From Akkermansiaceae bacterium (GTDB taxonomy: Bacteria; Verrucomicrobiota; Verrucomicrobiia; Verrucomicrobiales; Akkermansiaceae): a stretch of 64,000 nt of DNA. The stretch's first letter is position 1, and each line of letters opens with the position of its first letter. Below, piece by piece: positions 47,847 to 56,157 of the stretch. The notes beneath the pieces were generated by a model, which did no database searches, had not been told where the DNA came from, and was given only the letters and a program-made list of their open reading frames with translations. The stretch covers positions 101,940 to 165,939 of the forward strand of contig JAPKDJ010000002.1 of the NCBI GenBank assembly GCA_026421245.1. The letters run 5' to 3'. Position numbers and translations under genes: made by a program.

Positions 47847-49439
47847 ATGATCCAAAAAATCAAAAGTGCGCTGGGAATGACCAGCGTAGACCCTCGTGAG
47901 GGACGCACCATCATCGTCAACTCGGAAACCCTGGAACGCCGGACCGCCCTGCTGGAGGACGGAGTTCTTGAAGAATACAATGTCGAACGTGACGGCGATG
48001 ACAACATCGTTGGGGGCATCTTTAAAGGTCGCGTCAAAAACATCGAACCCGGCCTAAAAGCCATGTTCGTCGATATCGGCCTCGATAAGAATGCCTTCCT
48101 CCACTTTTGGGATGCCATCCCGGCAGCCCTCGACAGCGGACTCGAGGAAATTCGCCGCGATGGACGCCCTCAGAAAAAACAGAAGAAAATCACCTCCAAA
48201 GATATTCCGAGTATCTACCCTGTTGGTTCGGAAATCATGATCCAGGTCTCCAAAGGAGCCATCGGAAACAAAGGCCCCCGGGTCACAACCAACATTTCCT
48301 TGGCTGGACGTTATCTCGTCCTCATGCCCTACTCCGAGCAATTTGGCATCTCGCGACGCATCGATGATCCCAAAGAGCGCCAGCACCTCCGCAAGATCAT
48401 GCAGCGTCTCAGCGTCCCCGAGGGCATGGGTATCATCATGCGCACCGTCGCCACCGGCACCCGTGCACGTCACTTCGTACGCGATCTCGCCATGCTCCTC
48501 GAGCAGTGGAATCAGGTTGAAGAAATTCGTAATAACAAGAACGCCCCCGCATGTTGTTTCCGCGAACCAGATCTCATCGAAGGAACCGCCCGTAATTTCC
48601 TCACTGACTCAATCGACAAAGTCATCTGCGATGACGAAAAGACCACCGAATATGTCCGCGAGATTGCTTCCAAGATCTCCCGTCGTGCCAAGCGAAAAGT
48701 CCACTACCTCTACTCAAAGCAAACCATCTTCGAGCGCTTCGGCATTCAGAAACAGATCGACGAGGCCTTCATGCGCCAGGTTTGGCTCCCGTGCGGGGGC
48801 TACATCGTGATCGATGAAACCGAGGCCCTCATTTCAGTCGACGTCAACACCGGACGTAACCGTGGTTCCAAGGACGTCGATAAAATGCTCCTGCAAACCA
48901 ACATCGAAGCCGCCGAAGAAGTGGCCCGCCAACTTCGCCTTCGCAATATTGGTGGACTGGTCGTCGTCGACTTCATTGACATGCGCCACCGTCGTGATCA
49001 ACAGGCCGTTTATCGCGCCATGAAAGAGCGCCTGAACCGGGATAAGGCGAAGACCCAGGTTCTGCAAATCTCCTCGGTAGGCCTTATGGAAATGACCCGC
49101 CAACGCCTCAATGAAAGCTTGCTCGATTCCACTCTTGAGCCATGCCCCTATTGTCAGGGGCGTGCTCGCATCAAGACTACCATGTCCATGAGCATTGAGA
49201 TTCAGCGGAGCCTCAATACCGTCATCCAACGTCATAAGGAAAACAACGAAGACGGTGACCTCATCATCACCGTCAATAGCGACGTTCTCAATCGCTTCAA
49301 ATCCGAAGACTCAAAGATCCTCATGGGACTTGAACGCTCGCACAGTGGTCGCCTCATCTTCCGCAGTGATGCAAACCTCCACCGCGAAAGATTCACAATC
49401 ATTGACGCGAAGTCTGAAAAGCCTATCGTTCAATATTAA
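47847..49439 (+). CDS. Ribonuclease E/G family endoribonuclease
   Basis: The 530-residue product has the S1 domain near the N-terminus (GGIFKGRVKNIEPGLKAMFVDIGLDKNAFLH), the catalytic DNase I-like part with IDETEALISVDVNTGRN and VVVDFIDM, and the zinc-link CPYCQG (two cysteines). The length matches RNase G rather than RNase E, since no long disordered tail is present. It processes 16S rRNA and turns over mRNA. The gene follows mrdA by 31 bp, an order also found in Gram-negative bacteria. Confidence 0.93.
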   Translation: MIQKIKSALGMTSVDPREGRTIIVNSETLERRTALLEDGVLEEYNVERDGDDNIVGGIFKGRVKNIEPGLKAMFVDIGLDKNAFLHFWDAIPAALDSGLEEIRRDGRPQKKQKKITSKDIPSIYPVGSEIMIQVSKGAIGNKGPRVTTNISLAGRYLVLMPYSEQFGISRRIDDPKERQHLRKIMQRLSVPEGMGIIMRTVATGTRARHFVRDLAMLLEQWNQVEEIRNNKNAPACCFREPDLIEGTARNFLTDSIDKVICDDEKTTEYVREIASKISRRAKRKVHYLYSKQTIFERFGIQKQIDEAFMRQVWLPCGGYIVIDETEALISVDVNTGRNRGSKDVDKMLLQTNIEAAEEVARQLRLRNIGGLVVVDFIDMRHRRDQQAVYRAMKERLNRDKAKTQVLQISSVGLMEMTRQRLNESLLDSTLEPCPYCQGRARIKTTMSMSIEIQRSLNTVIQRHKENNEDGDLIITVNSDVLNRFKSEDSKILMGLERSHSGRLIFRSDANLHRERFTIIDAKSEKPIVQY

Positions 49440-49458
49440 ATCGAACTCCAAATCCACC

Positions 49459-50433
49459 ATGTTGATCCCGATGATTCACGCCTGCTTCGTGAGCATCGGG
49501 ATCTTTTTTGTGACCTCTTGCTCCGCTCAAAACGCTGTGAACAACGCCCCGAAAATTCGCCTCGACGACACCCATCTCCATTCCTTCGACGGAGACAAAC
49601 TTCCCTATACCAGATGGATCCCCAAGGAGGAACCCGATCTCGTGATCATTGGCGTCCACGGCATTAGCGGCGCAACTTCCGACTACCGACCTCTCGCCAA
49701 GCACGTTCTCGCCGAACTTCCCAAAGTTGCGATTTACGGAGCCGAAACCCGAGGCCAGGGAAAGGACCCGATCAAAGAACGTCGTGGTCACATCGGCAGT
49801 CGCAAGGAATGGTTTAAAGACCTCACCTCCTTCACCGCACTCATTCGCGCAAAACATCCCCAAGCGAAGATCGTCTGGTGCGGCGAAAGCATGGGAGCCC
49901 TCATTGTCCTGCACGCTTACGCCGAATCAGAAGATCGCAAAAATCTTTGTGATGCCATGATCCTCTCCTCTCCCATCGTCAACATCAAAGAAGACTTTCC
50001 CCGTTGGAAAATCACGCTGTCCAATGTCGCCGGTTTTCTTTTCCCAAAAGCTCGGGTCTCGCTCGAAAGCTTTTCCGGCGAAGACGAAGTCCGCGTCACC
50101 AAGGACACCATCCACAAAGATCAAGCCACCACCAATTCCTACCACATCAAACGGCACACTCTCCATCTCCTCACCACCCTTGGTGATATGATGCTCACCT
50201 CAAAAAAGGCCGGGCAGAAACTCGATACCCCTCTCTTGGTTCTTTATGGAGGAAAAGATGTCTTCTCCGATCCCAAGGATGTCGAAGCCTTCGTCGACGG
50301 CCTCCCCAAAACGGTCAAAGTGACCAAAAAATTCTTTCCGGAAAGCTTCCACCTCCTCTTCCACGACCACCAAAGCGATAAGGTCGTCGCCGATATTGGA
50401 ACTTGGGTGAAAGAACTACCAACCGGCAAGTAG
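49459..50433 (+). CDS. Lipoprotein alpha/beta hydrolase (monoacylglycerol-lipase-like)
   Basis: The 324-residue product begins with a lipoprotein signal ending FVTSC (lipobox at about residue 21). The hydrolase fold shows GVHGISGATSDYRPLA, the nucleophile elbow WCGESMGALI (Ser in G-x-S-x-G), the acid in GGKDVFSD and the histidine in ESFHLLFHD. It resembles serine aminopeptidase S33/monoacylglycerol lipases. ATG 49459 follows the RNase stop by 19 bp; an ATG at 49468 is an alternative. Confidence 0.87.
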   Translation: MLIPMIHACFVSIGIFFVTSCSAQNAVNNAPKIRLDDTHLHSFDGDKLPYTRWIPKEEPDLVIIGVHGISGATSDYRPLAKHVLAELPKVAIYGAETRGQGKDPIKERRGHIGSRKEWFKDLTSFTALIRAKHPQAKIVWCGESMGALIVLHAYAESEDRKNLCDAMILSSPIVNIKEDFPRWKITLSNVAGFLFPKARVSLESFSGEDEVRVTKDTIHKDQATTNSYHIKRHTLHLLTTLGDMMLTSKKAGQKLDTPLLVLYGGKDVFSDPKDVEAFVDGLPKTVKVTKKFFPESFHLLFHDHQSDKVVADIGTWVKELPTGK

Positions 50434-50541
50434 CACTTTAGTGAGGATCCGCGCAGCCGTTTCCTCAAACCAGTTTTATTTGCACTCCTTCTCCCTCCCA
50501 AACATCACACCTACTATCCAGACAGCATAGTTGAAGAGCGT

Positions 50542-50574
50542 GAAAAACGGAACCTTTCGGGCTTTCTGTTTTTC
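50542..50574. terminator. Hairpin between hydrolase and chelatase genes
   Basis: GAAAAACGGAA pairs with TTTCTGTTTTTC around a short loop that can itself pair CC with GG. The A-rich 5' arm and T-rich 3' arm would allow termination in either direction, but no separate T-tract follows. This 290-bp gap (50434-50724) holds no other recognised element; no cobalamin riboswitch core was seen. Confidence 0.4.
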
Positions 50575-50724
50575 CATAATATTCTGTGGTGGTTTTTTAT
50601 GGGGGGGCTTAGGCATCTCCCTCCTGAACTGCAATGGCACCTTCAGATCACCCCCTATGACAACACATAATAAGGAACCTCACCGAATCACTTGCGCCCT
50701 GCCGAAGTGATTCTATCCTGCATC

Positions 50725-51546
50725 ATGGAATTTTCACGAAGGCCCAAATCGGCTTTGCTCATTGTTGGTCATGGGTCTACTGAGAACCCAGACTCATCAA
50801 CCCCTTACTTCGATCATGCGCGGGAGATTCGTCGCCGCAATGTTTTTGGAGAGGTCCACTGCTGCTTCTGGAAGGAAGAACCCTCCATGCGTGAGGCCTT
50901 ATATATGATCGATGCCGAGGAAGTCTATGTCGTCCCCGACTTCATCAGTGAGGGATATTTCACCAAGGAAGTCATTCCTCGTGAACTCGAACTCACCGGT
51001 CCAACAACCAAGATTCACGGTAAAACGGTTCACTACTGCGACCCAGTCGGGATCCACCCATCAATGACCTCACTCATCCTGCAACGCACCGACGAAGTTG
51101 CCAAGGGAGTTCCCCAGGAGGAATCGACGCTCTTCATCGTCGGCCACGGTACTGGTTTGAACAAGAACTCCACCAAAGCCATTAAGGATCAAGTCGAGCA
51201 CATCAAAACTCTTGCAAACTGCCGATTTGATAATGTCTTCGACACCTACATGGAAGAACCTCCATTCATAGCCGATTGGGCAAAGCTCGCTCGGACTCCG
51301 AACGTCGTAGTGGTTCCCTTCTTCATCGCCGATGGACTTCACAGCTATCAGGATATTCCTGTCATGCTCGGTTTCGAAAAAGAAGAAGGCCTCGCCGCCA
51401 GCCAAAAAGAAATCTTCCGCCGAAATCCATATCGTCTGCAAAACAAGACCCTCTACTATTCCGCCGCCATCGGGACCGAACCGATGATGGCTGATGTCAT
51501 CCTTGATCAAATCTCAACCTTCGACGCCAACAATGTCGCTCACTAA
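50725..51546 (+). CDS. CbiX/SirB-like chelatase with two CbiX domains
   Basis: The 273-residue product has two homologous halves, each opening with a histidine motif of CbiX-type chelatases: LLIVGHGSTENPDS at about residue 12 and LFIVGHGTGLNKNS at about residue 140. The family inserts cobalt, nickel or iron into tetrapyrroles in the cytoplasm. ATG 50725 was chosen at the start of homology; the frame is open to 50692. It overlaps the next gene by 14 bp. In Deinococcus DR2241 the same chelatase part is fused to an Fe-S domain; here the two are separate genes. Confidence 0.8.
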   Translation: MEFSRRPKSALLIVGHGSTENPDSSTPYFDHAREIRRRNVFGEVHCCFWKEEPSMREALYMIDAEEVYVVPDFISEGYFTKEVIPRELELTGPTTKIHGKTVHYCDPVGIHPSMTSLILQRTDEVAKGVPQEESTLFIVGHGTGLNKNSTKAIKDQVEHIKTLANCRFDNVFDTYMEEPPFIADWAKLARTPNVVVVPFFIADGLHSYQDIPVMLGFEKEEGLAASQKEIFRRNPYRLQNKTLYYSAAIGTEPMMADVILDQISTFDANNVAH

Positions 51547-52171
51547 AGCATTCAGAAATGCCCTTAACTCCGGGGTCAACCAAATCGGTCAACTCCGCAT
51601 TCTCCGCGATCCCATCCGACTTCATCACATCGAAGACTCCGATCTCGATTCCCTCAAGGTCCACACTGATCCCAACGACGCCCGCGAGGTTGGCCTCTAT
51701 ACCCCGAAGGGCGAGTATCGCTTCACCAAAGGGGAACTTTCCCTTCCGACCGGCTGGATCTTCCATTTAGATTCCGTCGAGGAACTCCGCCGCACCATCG
51801 ATCTTTTTTATCCTGCCTCTCTTGGCCTTTGGAAGGCATGGAAGAAGGGAGACATCCGCGTCCAGAACCTGCGCGACAAACTTAACCGGCAATCTGGGAT
51901 GTATCGTCATGCCCGGAATGTTTCCGATCAAGGAGCCCAGGAACTCGTGAAATGCCTCTGCGGCCCTTCCAACAAGTGCGTCAAAAAAATCCTTTGGAAA
52001 ATCGATGACGAGCAATCGTTGGAAGACTCTGAAGCCTCCCGCTTCAATGGCATCGTTGGAAAGTCCGATGAAGCCACTGCCATCCCGATGGTTTGCCAGG
52101 AAGCCTGTAATTTCTTCGTCGCCCAGGCTCGCAAGAAATCAAAAGAGGAATTTGAGACCAAATCTGCCTAA
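51533..52171 (+). CDS. DR2241-like stabilising and 4Fe-4S domain protein
   Basis: The 212-residue product matches the C-terminal two-thirds of Deinococcus DR2241 in layout. An N-terminal region (about 15-95) resembles the stabilising domain, with VREVGLYTPKGEYR-like REVGLYTPKGEYRF and LPTGWIFHLDSVEEL. A C-terminal domain carries cysteines in K-C-L-C, N-K-C and M-V-C-Q-E-A-C, suitable for a 4Fe-4S cluster. The likely partner is the overlapping chelatase. Start at ATG 51533 is set by homology and overlap. The biochemical role is not established; an electron-transfer or metal-loading function for the chelatase is inference. Confidence 0.75.
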   Translation: MSLTKAFRNALNSGVNQIGQLRILRDPIRLHHIEDSDLDSLKVHTDPNDAREVGLYTPKGEYRFTKGELSLPTGWIFHLDSVEELRRTIDLFYPASLGLWKAWKKGDIRVQNLRDKLNRQSGMYRHARNVSDQGAQELVKCLCGPSNKCVKKILWKIDDEQSLEDSEASRFNGIVGKSDEATAIPMVCQEACNFFVAQARKKSKEEFETKSA

Positions 52172-52231
52172 CTTTCGACATTGCCTCATCTTTAGTTGAC
52201 GGGCATTCTCCCAGAGCAACTTCGACCTTCC

Positions 52232-52564
52232 GTGAAACTTCCCGTTACCATCGCTCTCTCCCTCCTTCTGGTATCGTGCTCGGACCTGACACCTGAAAAT
52301 CAGGATAACCAGGCCCCCGCTCTTAAGACTGAAAAAGTCAAGGCACCTGAAGACCCGGACCATACTTCGCCAACCAGCGAACCGACAATCGAGGGCTTCG
52401 TTTTAAAAGATCCCGATACCACCAACGAGCTGATGACCGAGGAAAAAAGAAAGATCATCTCAAGCACAACCAACACCTATCCAGCTCCTTCACCTGAACC
52501 CGATAACGGAATCAAGGTTGCTCCACCCAAACTCCCCGAGGTCAAAACCCCCGAGGAGAACTAA
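52232..52564 (+). CDS. Small lipoprotein of unknown function
   Basis: The product of 110 residues starts at GTG 52232, which gives a lipoprotein signal (LPVTIALSLLLVSC). The mature part is Pro-, Glu-, Asp- and Thr-rich and probably disordered, with repeated P-x-x-P runs toward the end (VAPPKLPEVKTPEE). No domain was recognised. It sits 18 bp upstream of the RlmD-like gene. Confidence 0.6.
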   Translation: MKLPVTIALSLLLVSCSDLTPENQDNQAPALKTEKVKAPEDPDHTSPTSEPTIEGFVLKDPDTTNELMTEEKRKIISSTTNTYPAPSPEPDNGIKVAPPKLPEVKTPEEN

Positions 52565-52582
52565 GCGAATAACCTCATTTTC

Positions 52583-53800
52583 ATGGCTCAAGAACGCCCC
52601 CGCAAATTTAAAGCGGACCCCTACGAATGGCACGAGATCATTGATCTCGAAATCGAAACCCTTTCAAACCTCGGTGCTGGCATCGCCAAGCCCAATGGTT
52701 GGGTCGTCTTTGTTCCCTTCGCTCTTCCTGGCGAAAAGGTCCGCGCCAAAATCTGGCGCAACGAAGGCAATTGTTCGCATGCTGACCTCGTGGAAATCAT
52801 CGAGCCTTCGCCCGACCGCATTGAGCCTCATTGCCCTCACTTTACGGTCTGTGGCGGCTGCCAATACCAACACCTGCCCTATGAAAAGCAGCTGGAATGG
52901 AAAACCCGCCAGGTGCGTGAATTGCTTGCCCACATGGTCGGAGTGGAAGCTGAGGTCAATCCCACCATCCCTTCACCAAAGCAATGGGGATATCGCTCAA
53001 AAATCACTCCTCACTTTCAGCGGCCCAAATCCGGCGAAGACTTCCCGATTGGCTTCCTCGAGTTCAACCGCCGCACCCGCCTCGTCGACATCTACCATTG
53101 CCCGATCGCGATGGATGAAATCAACGAAGCTCTCCAGCCCGTACGAGATGATGTCAAACGTCGTGCTGCTGAATACAAAAAAGGCGCCACCCTTCTTCTT
53201 CGCGCTACCGACGGTCGGGTTGAATTAAACCACCGTTCACCTGTCTCCGAAAGAGTGGGCGACCTCACCTTCAACTTCCTCGCTGGAGACTTTTTTCAAA
53301 ACAATCCTTTCATCTTGGAATCCTTCACCGGCCACGCTGCTGAGCAAGCAAGCGGCCCGGGTCAAAAATATCTCCTTGATGCCTACTGTGGCTCAGGACT
53401 CTTCGGACTCACTCTGGCCAGACACTTCGAGCAAGTCGTTGGCATCGAGCTCTCGGAAACCTCAGCCGACTGGGCCCGCCGCAATGCCAAAACCAATAGC
53501 ATCGACAACGCCACCTTCATTGCCGCCTCCGCCGAAAATCTCTTCGCCGAAATCACCTTCCCGCCGATGGAAACCTCGGTCCTCATCGACCCTCCCCGCA
53601 AGGGATGCAGTCAGGACTTTCTCGACCAACTCTTCGCCTTCGGCCCTAGCCGAGTCGTCTACGTCTCCTGCAACCCCGCCACCCAAATGCGGGATCTCAA
53701 ATCCTTCCTCGAAGAGGGCTACAAAATCGAAAGCATCCAACCTTTCGACCTCTTCCCGCAAACGAGGCACCTCGAATGCGTCATCGCGCTGAGCCGCTAG
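52583..53800 (+). CDS. 23S rRNA (uracil-C5)-methyltransferase, RlmD/RumA family
   Basis: The 405-residue product has an N-terminal TRAM domain (about 20-80), four cysteines for a 4Fe-4S cluster (C in RIEPHCPHFTVCGGCQYQH and a later C in YHCPIAMDE), a SAM-binding motif (DAYCGSGLFGLTLA) and the catalytic motif VSCNPAT, with DPPRKG preceding. It methylates U1939-type positions of 23S rRNA or a similar uridine. The exact target is uncertain because RlmC, RlmD and TrmA share this fold. Confidence 0.9.
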   Translation: MAQERPRKFKADPYEWHEIIDLEIETLSNLGAGIAKPNGWVVFVPFALPGEKVRAKIWRNEGNCSHADLVEIIEPSPDRIEPHCPHFTVCGGCQYQHLPYEKQLEWKTRQVRELLAHMVGVEAEVNPTIPSPKQWGYRSKITPHFQRPKSGEDFPIGFLEFNRRTRLVDIYHCPIAMDEINEALQPVRDDVKRRAAEYKKGATLLLRATDGRVELNHRSPVSERVGDLTFNFLAGDFFQNNPFILESFTGHAAEQASGPGQKYLLDAYCGSGLFGLTLARHFEQVVGIELSETSADWARRNAKTNSIDNATFIAASAENLFAEITFPPMETSVLIDPPRKGCSQDFLDQLFAFGPSRVVYVSCNPATQMRDLKSFLEEGYKIESIQPFDLFPQTRHLECVIALSR

Positions 53801-53859
53801 TTTATTGTGGCAGAGTCTATTGACTAGGTGTGGTGATTTGTCGGATTTAAAAATGGCCT

Positions 53860-54175
53860 CCTTATCTGGCATATGCAGACGAGGTGGATGCCCCGAAACC
53901 CCCATGAAATCGACGAATCCAGTGGTCTCCAGGGCGGATTTGAATCCTTTGCTAACATCCAGCGAGATCCAGTTTCTGGCCTTATAGATGGTGCCTTCGT
54001 GACACTGCGGATCGCTGAAGCTTTCGGCAAGGATGGGACGGTATCGGTATTTTCACTTGAAGTCATCAGAAAGCCGACGCAAGGCGAGCCCCAGGCACAA
54101 CGACCAAGGCATCGATATCAGTGGCGCTTGCGTGTGGGCCACTTGGCTCCAAGAGTAACTGATGAAACTCGCATT
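53860..54175 (-). pseudogene. Decayed DUF4338 (DruA-like) gene fragment
   Basis: Read leftward in a single frame from 54175, the sequence gives NASFISYSWSQVAHTQAPLI..., then ALRRLSDDFK, a TGA, and YRYRPILAESFSDPQCHEGT followed by IYKARNWI. In intact DUF4338 proteins the corresponding text is a hydrophobic FLILP...VPHLASH segment, ALRRLPxDW, Y-G-Y-R-P-L-L-L-E-T-F-V-D and F-x-G-T-C-Y-x-A-A-N-W-I. The TGA replaces a conserved Trp (after DFK), and several core residues are changed. DUF4338 is known from Druantia defence (DruA) and from transposases; only a C-terminal part remains here. It lies 175 bp from tRNA-Glu. Confidence 0.65.
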
Positions 54176-54307
54176 CTCAAACGCTCTCCTATTCTCATTC
54201 TCCCTTCTGTCTGTTCCTGTGAAGAAGCGCTGCCAGCCAAGGCCGCAACAAGGGCTAAAGCGGAGCTTTGGTATTTCCCCTCATTCCTTCGGACGTCTAT
54301 CGGATGT

Positions 54308-54345
54308 AAAACAAAAAGCCGCTGAACTCATTAAGTATCAGCGGC
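54308..54345 (-). terminator. Rho-independent terminator of tRNA-Glu
   Basis: On the minus strand GCCGCTGA and TCAGCGGC form an 8-bp stem followed by TTTTTGTTTT, immediately after the tRNA 3' end. Confidence 0.9.
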
Positions 54346-54349
54346 CTTT

Positions 54350-54424
54350 TGGCAACCCGTAGGGGATTCGAACCCCTATCGCCGCCGTGAAAGGGCGGAG
54401 TCCTAACCATTAGACGAACGGGTC
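54350..54424 (-). tRNA. tRNA-Glu (anticodon UUC), CCA encoded
   Basis: The minus strand folds into a cloverleaf: acceptor GACCCGT/ACGGGTT, D stem GTCT/GGAC, anticodon stem CCGCC/GGCGG with loop CTTTCAC (anticodon TTC), T stem AGGGG/CCCCT with TTCGAAT, discriminator G and an encoded CCA. Total 75 nt. The first acceptor pair is G-U rather than the usual G-C, which is mildly unusual. A terminator follows directly. Confidence 0.97.
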
Positions 54425-54534
54425 GTTTGTCGTACGGACGGCGGGGAAATATAACCGTCCGCGACTTGAGGCAAGGAGGTTTTTGATTTTTTTTCACTCT
54501 CGCCTGGTTCCCCCCTCCCCACTAAACCTCCAGC

Positions 54535-55266
54535 ATGGCGCATATCCCGCGATTCGAGGAGCTTGACTACCAAAAAACCCCCATCGGAGATCTTATACTC
54601 CGAAAACGCACCGTCCTCTCGCTCGGCAACGAAGAGATCTACGAAATCATCCTCGGAAACGCCTTCCTCATGTCCTCTATGTTCACCGTAGTAGAACAGG
54701 AACTCTCCCGCTTCGGCCTAGCCGCGACCAAGAAATCCTTCCCCAGCGAGCGGCTCGATGTTGTCGTGGGCGGTCTGGGACTTGGCTACACCGCGCGTGC
54801 GGCTCTCGAATTTGAGGAAGTCGGATCCCTTCGCGTCGTCGATTACCTGAAGCCCGTCATCGAGTGGCACGAGAAGGAGCTCGTGCCTCTTGGCAAAGGC
54901 CTCAACGAAGACCCACGGTGCCAATACGTCCTCGGGGACTTTTTCGAACTCTCTCTCGGCGATGGCTACGACCCCGAAATTCCAGCCTACCACGCAATCC
55001 TTCTCGATATCGACCATTCCCCCGCCCACCTCCTCACCCAGGACAACGCTCGCTTCTATTCGACCGATGGCCTCCGTCAGTTCTCCGAAAAAATCAAACC
55101 CGGCGGCGTCTTCGGGCTCTGGTCCGATGACCCGCCTGAAGAAACTTTCTTAAACTCACTCGGCGAAGTTTTCAAATCGGTCGAATCCCACATCGTTCCC
55201 TTTCACAACCCCATCCAGAACGAGGACTTCGAGAGCACGGTTTACGTAGCGACCAAAGCCCGATAG
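54535..55266 (+). CDS. Spermidine-synthase-like methyltransferase-fold protein
   Basis: The 243-residue product has the SpeE/PABMT-type Rossmann fold: glycine motif VVGGLGLGYTARAAL, an acid after the next strand (RVVDYLKPVIEW), GDFFEL, and LLDIDHSPAHLL corresponding to the catalytic region. In place of the GGGDG typical of true spermidine synthases it has GGLGLGY, so polyamine synthesis is uncertain. Similar proteins are often annotated as spermidine synthase family. It is followed at 9 bp by the CvfB-like gene. Confidence 0.78.
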   Translation: MAHIPRFEELDYQKTPIGDLILRKRTVLSLGNEEIYEIILGNAFLMSSMFTVVEQELSRFGLAATKKSFPSERLDVVVGGLGLGYTARAALEFEEVGSLRVVDYLKPVIEWHEKELVPLGKGLNEDPRCQYVLGDFFELSLGDGYDPEIPAYHAILLDIDHSPAHLLTQDNARFYSTDGLRQFSEKIKPGGVFGLWSDDPPEETFLNSLGEVFKSVESHIVPFHNPIQNEDFESTVYVATKAR

Positions 55267-55275
55267 CTTCCCACC

Positions 55276-56103
55276 ATGGCAACGATCGGCGAGCGCACCA
55301 AACTCCCTTACCTCCGGGAGGTGAGCGCAGGATCCATTCTCGACGGCGGCGAACTCGGAGAACTCCTCCTCCCAAAAGGCGAACGCCTTACCAGTGATCG
55401 CGAGCTTGTCGAAGTCTTCATCTACCGCGACTCCGAAGACCGCCCCATCGCCACCGAAAAGATGCCCAAGGTCATGCCGGGGAACTTTGGCGTCCTTCGT
55501 CTCCTCGCTTCAAATAACACCGGAGCGTTCCTCGACTGGGGCCTTGCGAAAGACCTCCTCCTCCCCCACAGCGAACAACGCCATCTCCCTCGCATCGGCC
55601 AACCCGTCGTGGTCTACGTCCACCTCGATCCAAAGAGCGAACGCCTCGTCGCCTCCCAGCGTGTCGCCCGCCACTTCTCCAGTGATACCCCAAACTACCC
55701 CGAAGGGGCTGAAATAGACATGATCGTCTTCGGTAAAACCGAGATGGGTTACAAAGCCATTGTCGACGGAAAATACTCCGGCCTCCTTTTCAAAAACCAG
55801 GTCTTCGAGGAACTCTTCTATGCCGACGAGCTTAAGGGCTACATCACCCAGGTCCGCAACGACCGCAAAGTCGATCTCTCCCTTTACGCTCCCGGAAATG
55901 CCAAGGTGGAAGACCTTGAATCCCGCCTCGAGCGCGAGCTCACCTCACGCGGAGGCTTCTGGGACATCGATGACAAGTCTCCGGCCGAGACCATCAACCT
56001 CGAACTCGGCGTCAGCAAAAAGGTCTTCAAAAAAGCCACCGGCGCTCTCTTCAAGAAACGCAAAATCGTCTTCGAAGACGGCGGCATCCGCTGGATCGGT
56101 TAG
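55276..56103 (+). CDS. CvfB/YitL-like S1 RNA-binding protein
   Basis: The 275-residue product contains several S1-like beta barrels (NNTGAFLDWGLAKDLLLPHSEQ, then MIVFGKTEMGYKAIVDGKYSGLLFKN) and a C-terminal winged-helix-like part (LELGVSKKVFKKATGALFKKRKI), as in CvfB. The family binds RNA and affects virulence gene expression in Staphylococcus; its role here is unknown. It forms a plus-strand run with the preceding gene and selA. Confidence 0.88.
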   Translation: MATIGERTKLPYLREVSAGSILDGGELGELLLPKGERLTSDRELVEVFIYRDSEDRPIATEKMPKVMPGNFGVLRLLASNNTGAFLDWGLAKDLLLPHSEQRHLPRIGQPVVVYVHLDPKSERLVASQRVARHFSSDTPNYPEGAEIDMIVFGKTEMGYKAIVDGKYSGLLFKNQVFEELFYADELKGYITQVRNDRKVDLSLYAPGNAKVEDLESRLERELTSRGGFWDIDDKSPAETINLELGVSKKVFKKATGALFKKRKIVFEDGGIRWIG

Positions 56104-56157
56104 AACACACTCCGGCTTTACGCGGGAATGATCTGGCTCCATGCTTCTCCCAACAAC

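Noticed and set aside
50434..50724. Possible cobalamin riboswitch before the CbiX-like gene
   Set aside because: The conserved B12-box core was not found; only a simple hairpin is present.
54058..54066. TGA inside the DUF4338 relic as a selenocysteine codon, given selA nearby
   Set aside because: The position is a conserved Trp in the family, there is no plausible SECIS-like hairpin noticed, and neighbouring conserved residues are also changed, so decay is the simpler reading.
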